Of a stretch of 38,503 bases of DNA, positions 33,659 to 38,503 are shown in pieces. The notes beneath the pieces were generated by a model. It was not told where the DNA came from. It saw only the letters and a program-made list of their open reading frames with translations, and made no database searches. The DNA comes from Burkholderiaceae bacterium (GTDB lineage Bacteria; Pseudomonadota; Gammaproteobacteria; Burkholderiales; Burkholderiaceae). The stretch spans positions 1-38,503 of the forward strand of contig JASLEM010000442.1 in assembly GCA_030151165.1 (NCBI GenBank). The letters run 5' to 3'. Both the position numbers and the translations under genes were made by a program. Each line of letters opens with the position of its first letter. The stretch's first letter is position 1.

Positions 33659-34030
33659 GAACTCCCTTTCGGCGTGTCGAACGTGTGCCTGCTGCGCGGC
33701 ACCCGGATGGCGAACGCAAGGCGGACGACACGCACGTTAGTCCGGCGCCCGCATGTTGCGAACCCGGAGATGTGGGTCGCGCGCTCGTCCGGAAGGCGCA
33801 GGAAAACCTGCGCTCGCCGACCCGCGCGCCGGTGCCGCGCGTGCGCCGCGGGGCGGTTCGCGCGGACGAACAGCGGAGGCTGCCTTGCCTCCTAGGGCGC
33901 AGGCGTTCGACCGAGGATGTGGCTACGCTCACCTCGTCCTGAACGAGATCCGTGGGTGCACGATGAGCCAGTCCCTGTTCGTCGAACTCGCCCCGACACG
34001 GTCTCGGGGCACTCGCCGTGCGGCGCTGAC
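33659..34030. other. Divergent intergenic region, 372 bp
   Basis: This lies between the AraC gene and the NarX-type kinase gene. It contains one strong hairpin (33796-33813). A 23-codon frame, ATG 33963 to TGA 34034, overlaps the kinase start as ATGA but lacks a Shine-Dalgarno. No promoter with good -35 and -10 boxes is apparent on either strand. Longer frames here are Arg-rich and not credible. Confidence 0.55.
33796..33813. repeat. Perfect hairpin GCGCAGG-AAAA-CCTGCGC
   Basis: A 7-bp stem with an AAAA loop lies about 140 bp from the AraC start and 217 bp from the kinase start. It is one of the strongest small hairpins in the window outside gene ends. It may act as a leader element or as a terminator that insulates the two divergent units; there is no T-tract. 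Confidence 0.5.
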
Positions 34031-35305
34031 ATGACCGTCGGCGGCACGGGAAGCGGCTGGGGCGCCAAGCGTCGCCTGCGCCTGCGCGTGACCCTGTTCG
34101 CGGGCGTCGAGTACGTCGCGACCTGTGCCTTCCTGCTGGCCTACTGGCTCATCGGCAAGGCGAGCGGGCCCACCACGCTGGCGCTGTTCGCCTATTCGGC
34201 CGTCGCCAACCTGCTCATCCTCCTCGCGATCGCGAGCGGATGGTCCGAGCGGTTGCGCGATCCGTCGATGACGGCGATCCAGATGGTCGTCTCGTGCGGA
34301 CGCGATCTCCTCGGCTGCTATTTCATGCCGGGCGTCTGGTTCGTCTTCGTCTTCAACCTCTTCATCGCCCTGCCGTTCGGCAGCCTGCAGTTCGACAACC
34401 GCCTGTTCGCGCGGTTCTGGCTCGGCACGTGCGCGGGCCTGGGCCTCGTGTTCATCGGCTACCCGCGGTCGCTCGAGATCGGCTTCGCGACCGCTGCCGA
34501 GAAGGGGCTGTTCTGGCTGTTCATCTCCGCCGCGCTGGCGCGCCTGATGCTGTTCAACTCGCGGATCTCGCTGATGCGCCGCAACCTGCGCGCCAAGGCC
34601 GTGGAGCTGGCGCAGGCGGTGCGCCGGATGGAGCGCGAGCGGGTGGCGCGCGAGCTGCACGACGCCGTGCTGCAGACCCACTTCGGGCTCGTCTTCCAGC
34701 TGACCGCGCTGGTCGAGCGACTGCCCGCGGACAGCCCGCAACGCGCCGAGATGGAGGCGACGCTGCGTGGCGCCGAGCAGGCGCTGTCGCAGGGGCGCGA
34801 GCACGTGCTCGAGACGCGCTCCGAGGCGGGCGCGGACCGGACGCTGGTGCAACTGCTGCGGCAGGCGGGCGACGATCTCGCGTACGACACGGGCCTCGCG
34901 TTCCACCTCCACGTTCCCGGCGACGAGATCGCGTTCACGGACGACGCGCGCGCCGCGATCCAGGCCATCCTGCTGCAGGCCCTCGCCAACGCCTTCCATC
35001 ACTCGCAGGGCCGCAACGTCTGCCTGGAGCTGGGCTTCTGGAAGCGCGAGTTCACGGCGGCGGTGCTGGACGACGGCCGGGGCATGCCGGACGACGGGAC
35101 GCTCAAGGGATCGGCGAGCCGCTTCGGCGTCCCGATCATGCGTGCCAAGGCCGAGAAGCTCGGCGCGGGATTCTCGATCGAGGCGCGCGCCAGCGGCGGC
35201 ACGGAGGTGCGGCTCGTGGTGCCCGCGCCGTCCGCCTACGACCTGCCGCGGCCGCTGGTGCCGCGGTGGCTGGCGTGGCTCGTGCGCCGCGGCCCGCGCG
35301 GCTGA
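34031..35305 (+). CDS. Membrane sensor histidine kinase, NarX/DegS-type (HisKA_3)
   Basis: The 424-aa kinase has about five or six hydrophobic segments in residues 18-175 and no large periplasmic loop, so it probably senses within or near the membrane. The HisKA_3 box reads ERERVARELHDAVLQTHFG with phospho-acceptor His210. The HATPase domain has AILLQALANAFHHSQGRN (N-box-like) and VLDDGRGMPDDG, then GVPIMRAKAEKLGAGFSIE. Such kinases act on NarL-class regulators. None is adjacent: the nearest are the canonical one at 29417 and the degenerate one at 31501. ATG at 34031 is preferred over the open frame from 33917, which is unlike a kinase N-terminus. The stop lies in a hairpin shared with the convergent gene end. 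Confidence 0.93.
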   Translation: MTVGGTGSGWGAKRRLRLRVTLFAGVEYVATCAFLLAYWLIGKASGPTTLALFAYSAVANLLILLAIASGWSERLRDPSMTAIQMVVSCGRDLLGCYFMPGVWFVFVFNLFIALPFGSLQFDNRLFARFWLGTCAGLGLVFIGYPRSLEIGFATAAEKGLFWLFISAALARLMLFNSRISLMRRNLRAKAVELAQAVRRMERERVARELHDAVLQTHFGLVFQLTALVERLPADSPQRAEMEATLRGAEQALSQGREHVLETRSEAGADRTLVQLLRQAGDDLAYDTGLAFHLHVPGDEIAFTDDARAAIQAILLQALANAFHHSQGRNVCLELGFWKREFTAAVLDDGRGMPDDGTLKGSASRFGVPIMRAKAEKLGAGFSIEARASGGTEVRLVVPAPSAYDLPRPLVPRWLAWLVRRGPRG

Positions 35306-35320
35306 CGCATCGAGCCGCGC
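35296..35320. terminator. Perfect 8-bp hairpin overlapping the kinase stop
   Basis: GCGCGGCT (35296-35303) pairs with AGCCGCGC (35313-35320) around a 9-nt loop. It covers the kinase stop codon and lies ahead of the stop of the convergent enoyl-CoA hydratase gene (35329). A bidirectional terminator is likely by position; it lacks a T-tract. Confidence 0.5.
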
Positions 35321-35328
35321 CGGGTCGA

Positions 35329-36162
35329 TCAGCCTTCGAGCTTGCCGAGCGCATCCCCGAGCGAGCGCTCGAGCGGGCCACGGGTCTGGAAGCCGCCGTC
35401 GAACAATGCCTTCGCGCGGGCCTGCACCCGCGGATCGCGCACGGCCGACTGGAAGAGGACGGCGTCGTTGCGGACGTCGGCCAGCGGCGGCAGCGCGATG
35501 TCGTTGATGCGCCGCTTGACGACGGCCGCGCCGCCCGGCGGAAAGCTGGCGATGCGGGCGGCGAGCGCCTCGACGAAGGCGTCGAGCTCGGCGTCCGGCA
35601 GCGCGCGGTTGATCCAGCCGTAGCGCTCGGCGGTCTCGGCGTCGTAGTCGTCGGCCGAGAGCATGATCTCCATCGCCCGGCCGCGCCCGACGAGGCGCGT
35701 CAGGTGCTGCAGCGCGCCCGCGCCGGGCAGCGCGCCGAAGCCCGCCTCGATCTGCCCGAACACGGCCTTCTCGCGCGAGGCGAAGCGCATGTCGCACGCC
35801 AGCGCGAGCTCGCTGCCGGCGCCGCGGGCGAAGCCGCGCACCAGCGCGATGGTGACCTGCCGGATCTCGCTGAGGCGGCGCAGCAGGCCGCCGAGCGATC
35901 CCTTCGCCGAGCCCGGGATGCGCCCGGTCTCGCGCGTGTAGTCGGGCACGCGCGTCATGTCGACGTGCGGGATGAAGAACTCGTTGTCCGCGCTCGAGAA
36001 CACGACGACGTTGGTCGTGTCGTCGTGCTCGAGCGCATCGAGCAGCGCCACGAGGTCGATGACGAGCTCGGGCCCGATCAGGTTCATCGGCGGGCTGTCG
36101 AAGGCCGCGAACAGGACGCCGGCGCTCGTGCGCGTGCGAACGGTGTCGAAGGGGGTGGGCAT
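35329..36162 (-). CDS. Enoyl-CoA hydratase/isomerase (crotonase) family protein
   Basis: The 277-aa crotonase-fold protein would act on an acyl-CoA. The oxyanion-hole region reads RGFARGAGSELALACDMRFAS and the second active-site strand is FGQIEAGFGALPGAG. Glu118 and Glu139 match the two catalytic glutamates of true hydratases, so hydratase activity is plausible. The C-terminal half is helical as expected. ATG at 36162 gives the usual N-terminus; the frame is open to 36231. No beta-oxidation genes surround it. It is divergent from the CMD-domain gene at 36439. Confidence 0.9.
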   Translation of the reverse strand: MPTPFDTVRTRTSAGVLFAAFDSPPMNLIGPELVIDLVALLDALEHDDTTNVVVFSSADNEFFIPHVDMTRVPDYTRETGRIPGSAKGSLGGLLRRLSEIRQVTIALVRGFARGAGSELALACDMRFASREKAVFGQIEAGFGALPGAGALQHLTRLVGRGRAMEIMLSADDYDAETAERYGWINRALPDAELDAFVEALAARIASFPPGGAAVVKRRINDIALPPLADVRNDAVLFQSAVRDPRVQARAKALFDGGFQTRGPLERSLGDALGKLEG

Positions 36163-36350
36163 GGCGTGCTCTCGGAGGATCGGGCGGATGGCGGATCCAT
36201 TCTTCCGTCGCGCCAGCGAGGCCGCATGCATCCTCCGGAAGAGGCTCGCCTACGCAAAAGCGCCGCGCGATCGCGGGTTGGTCGTGGCACTGCGGGCCGC
36301 GGCAGGTTCCGCCTCGATTCATGAGCCAGCGCCATAAGGGCAAGCGACGT

Positions 36351-36369
36351 CGGACGGCTACCGCGTCCG
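36351..36369. repeat. Inverted repeat CGGACG-N7-CGTCCG
   Basis: Six-bp arms (36351-36356 and 36364-36369) lie about 70-90 bp upstream of the CMD-domain gene, next to a -10-like TACAGT (36382-36387). The position suits an operator for that gene. The rest of this 276-bp divergent gap shows nothing else. Confidence 0.35.
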
Positions 36370-36438
36370 GCGCCCGCGACCTACAGTCGTGCGAACCGTC
36401 GACGGCGCACTCGTCGTCGCGTGACGCGAAGGAGCCCC

Positions 36439-37131
36439 ATGGCACTGCAGGATCTGTCGACCGTCTCACCCGCCCTGGCCCGTTATGAACGGGAGGTGCT
36501 TCTCGACGACGTCTGGCGCCGCCCGGGCCTGTCTCCGCGCGACCGCGGCGTCGTCACGCTCGCGGCGCTGATCGCGCGCGGGCAGGCGGCGCCGCTGGCG
36601 GGCGGCGTCGAACGCGCGCTGGAGGTCGGCGTGACGGCGAAGGAGATCTCGGAGATCGTCACGCACCTCGCGTTCTACGCGGGCTGGGGCAGCTGCGTGG
36701 TGGCGGTGCCGATCGTCGCCGCCGTGTTCGCGGCGCGCGGCATCGGCGCCGCCGACCTGCCGCCCGCGTCGCCCGCGCTGTTGCCGCTCGACCCGGCGGC
36801 GGAGGAACGCCGGGCGGCTGCCGTCGAACAGGCGGTCGGGCCGGTGTCGCGCAGCCTCGCCGACGACACGGGCGCCGTGCTGTTCCGGGACTTGTGGCTG
36901 CGGCCCGACCTCGCGCCGCGCGACCGCAGCCTGGCCACCGTCGCGGCCCTGGTCGCCGGCGGCCAGTTCGCCCAGGTCACCTTCCATCTGGGCAAGGCGA
37001 TGGACAACGGGCTGACCGCGGGCGAGGCGTCGGAGATGCTGTCGCACCTTGCCTACGATGCGGGCTGGCCGAACGCGATGTCCGCGGTGCCGGTGTTCAA
37101 GGGCGTGTTCGAGAGCCGCGCGAAGGCGTAG
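36439..37131 (+). CDS. Carboxymuconolactone decarboxylase (CMD) family protein, two CMD domains
   Basis: The 230-aa protein has two tandem CMD/AhpD-like domains. Each has the signature SPRDRGVVTLAALIARGQ or APRDRSLATVAALVAGGQ followed by an EIVTHLAFYAGW or EMLSHLAYDAGW block. The CxxC of AhpD-type disulfide reductases is absent in both, so a redox role is unlikely; lactone decarboxylation or a related reaction is more plausible, but other beta-ketoadipate genes are not here. AAGGAG lies 4 nt ahead of the ATG. The arrangement as a fused pair, rather than a single domain of about 125 aa, is common in Proteobacteria. The substrate is unknown. Confidence 0.92.
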   Translation: MALQDLSTVSPALARYEREVLLDDVWRRPGLSPRDRGVVTLAALIARGQAAPLAGGVERALEVGVTAKEISEIVTHLAFYAGWGSCVVAVPIVAAVFAARGIGAADLPPASPALLPLDPAAEERRAAAVEQAVGPVSRSLADDTGAVLFRDLWLRPDLAPRDRSLATVAALVAGGQFAQVTFHLGKAMDNGLTAGEASEMLSHLAYDAGWPNAMSAVPVFKGVFESRAKA

Positions 37132-37149
37132 CACGTCGCGCTCGCCGAC

Positions 37150-38503
37150 TCAGTGCATGTGCATGTTCATGTGCATGCCGCCGCCGTCGCGCAGGGGGTC
37201 GCGGGGCTTTCCCGACGCGGGCAGGACGCGCAGCACCGCCATCATCCCGTTGTCCTCGTGGTCGACGAGATGGCAGTGGAAGGGGATATCGCCCGCCAGT
37301 GTCGCGGGGAACGTCATCTTGATGCGCACGCGCCCCGGTCGCACCGGGCCTTCCTTGCTGCGGTAGCCGGTGGCGGTGGCGTACGGCACCTCGACGACGT
37401 CCAGCGACGGCGGATTCGCCACCGGGCTGCCGTCGATCTCCAGCACGCGGAAGTGAACTTGATGGATGTGGAACGTGTGGAGTTCGTTCGTCCAGTTCTC
37501 GATCACCCACTCCTCGGTCGTGCCGGCGCGCACCGTGATCGACGGCGCGTCGCCCATCATGTACGGCCGCAGCACCGCGCCCGGCTTGCGCTCCGCGATG
37601 TAGAAGTCGGTCTGGTCGTCGCTTCCCGGCCGCGGGTACTCGGCCATCGCGATCACGCGCGTGCGGTCGGTCCGGCGACGGAGGACGCCGGCGAAGAAGT
37701 CCGCGTGCCGCGCGCCTTCCGCGATCGGCGGCGGCGATGCGGCGGCGGGCTCGGCGTCCACCGCCGCGGCCGCGACGCTCGCCAGCCGGCGTTCGGGCAA
37801 TCGGTCGCCGGCGCAGCCCGTGTCGACCGCGTGCGTGACGAGGTAGGCCTTCACGCCCGGCGGCGGGGCCGCGACCATCACCTCGAGCCGGCCGGACGGC
37901 GGCACGGACTGCGGCTCGAGCGTCGTCGCGCGTGGGAGTCGCCTGCCGCTGTCGTCGGAGAGCGGGGTGCCGTCGCGCGCAACGACCTCCAGCGGCAGCG
38001 GGTGGCCGTCCGTGTCGACGACGCCCAGGCTCAGGAACGCATCGGTCGCGGCGTTGAGGATGCGCCAGAGCTGCGGCCGCCCCGGCACGATCTCGTAGTG
38101 CGCCAGCGCGGCGTCGGGCGCCTCCCCGACCGGGATCGGCGTGCCGTTCAGGCTCAGCTGGTCGATGCCCGAGTTGCTCGTGCACAGGAGTTCGTGCGAG
38201 GTGTCGATCGCGTTCGCCGGGGGCGCCGGCGCGCGCGGCTCGCGCGACTCTCGGCGATGCTCCGGCGTCGTGGCCGCGCCGGTCATCGACGCGGCGGGCG
38301 TCTTGCCGGCGTCGAGATCCTGCGTCTGCCGCACGACGAGGACGCGCTCGACGACGCCGGCGGCGCGCCGCGCGTCGTCGTCCGGGCCTTCCACGACGAT
38401 CGCGCCGGTCAGGCCCATCAGCATCTGCGCCTGCACCTCGCCGTGCGCGTGCGGGTGGTACCAGTACAAGCCCTCGGGCATCGTCGCGGGCAGGCGCCAG
38501 CGG
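37150..38503 (-). CDS. Multicopper oxidase, C-terminal part (gene runs off the right edge)
   Basis: About 450 residues of a laccase-like multicopper oxidase are visible; the frame stays open to the window edge, so the N-terminus, including any signal peptide, lies outside. Near the edge GLYWYHPHAHG is the second His pair of the trinuclear copper site. The third and fourth copper motifs are HTFHIHQVHF and HCHLVDHEDNGMM, with a Met as the likely axial ligand of the type 1 copper. A middle segment (about residues 60-90 from the internal Met at 38481) is an Ala/Pro/Arg insert. The protein ends with an unusual Gly, Met and His-rich tail (GGGMHMNMHMH). Members oxidise phenols, metals or Cu(I); which one applies here cannot be told. 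It converges with the CMD-domain gene. Confidence 0.95.
   Translation of the reverse strand, partial: RWRLPATMPEGLYWYHPHAHGEVQAQMLMGLTGAIVVEGPDDDARRAAGVVERVLVVRQTQDLDAGKTPAASMTGAATTPEHRRESREPRAPAPPANAIDTSHELLCTSNSGIDQLSLNGTPIPVGEAPDAALAHYEIVPGRPQLWRILNAATDAFLSLGVVDTDGHPLPLEVVARDGTPLSDDSGRRLPRATTLEPQSVPPSGRLEVMVAAPPPGVKAYLVTHAVDTGCAGDRLPERRLASVAAAAVDAEPAAASPPPIAEGARHADFFAGVLRRRTDRTRVIAMAEYPRPGSDDQTDFYIAERKPGAVLRPYMMGDAPSITVRAGTTEEWVIENWTNELHTFHIHQVHFRVLEIDGSPVANPPSLDVVEVPYATATGYRSKEGPVRPGRVRIKMTFPATLAGDIPFHCHLVDHEDNGMMAVLRVLPASGKPRDPLRDGGGMHMNMHMH

Noticed and set aside
36439..37131. The CMD-domain protein as an AhpD-type peroxidase reductase
   Set aside because: Neither domain has the CxxC pair needed for that reaction.
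1..38503. Mobile element or genomic island
   Set aside because: No transposase, integrase, tRNA attachment site or long terminal repeat was seen, and composition is even apart from the left 300 bases.

Overview
This is a very GC-rich piece of bacterial chromosome with strongly GC-biased third codon positions, short gaps and many tail-to-tail gene pairs. The gene families (a TIGR03790 protein, a KirBac channel, a long RpoD-type sigma factor, MaeA-type malic enzyme, an RsbQ-like hydrolase with a PAS partner, many NarL/LuxR regulators) suggest a betaproteobacterium, probably Burkholderiales. That placement is inference: no rRNA or other taxonomic marker is present. I found no rRNA, tRNA, CRISPR array, transposase, integrase or phage gene.

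Layout. (1) 1-2399: a gene-free left edge with inverted repeats and a possible truncated minus-strand start, a KirBac potassium channel, and a small protein that may be Stv-like. (2) 2400-11850: a compact recC-recB-recD operon with ATGA overlaps, encoding the RecBCD helicase-nuclease. (3) 11869-16932: a choice-of-anchor lipoprotein, a solitary periplasmic solute-binding protein divergent from a PAS-GGDEF diguanylate cyclase, and a secreted TIGR03790 protein with a TTG start. (4) 17206-22505: a CPA1 Na+/H+ antiporter coupled to a luciferase-like monooxygenase, an MHS-family transporter, and a sugar-binding protein without its permease. (5) 22619-24629: an RsbQ-like hydrolase in operon with a PAS histidine kinase. 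(6) 24691-29189: an Ala-rich protein divergent from a second-RpoD-like sigma factor, then malic enzyme. (7) 29417-35305: a signalling cluster holding a canonical NarL response regulator, an HD hydrolase resembling cyanamide hydratase, a LuxR-type regulator with a degenerate receiver, an exported alpha/beta hydrolase, an AraC regulator and a NarX-type membrane kinase. (8) 35329-38503: an enoyl-CoA hydratase relative, a tandem-CMD-domain protein, and the C-terminal part of a multicopper oxidase that leaves the window on the right.

How parts may work together. RecBCD is one complex made from one operon. The hydrolase at 22619 and the PAS kinase at 23427 look like the RsbQ-RsbP stress-sensing pair of Bacillus, with a histidine kinase output in place of a phosphatase. 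The kinase at 34031 has no adjacent regulator; the canonical regulator at 29417 and the degenerate one at 31501 are the nearest candidates, so this may be a split phosphorelay with a phosphorylation-independent branch. These are the best candidates for undescribed biology here; both rest on sequence motifs and gene order only.
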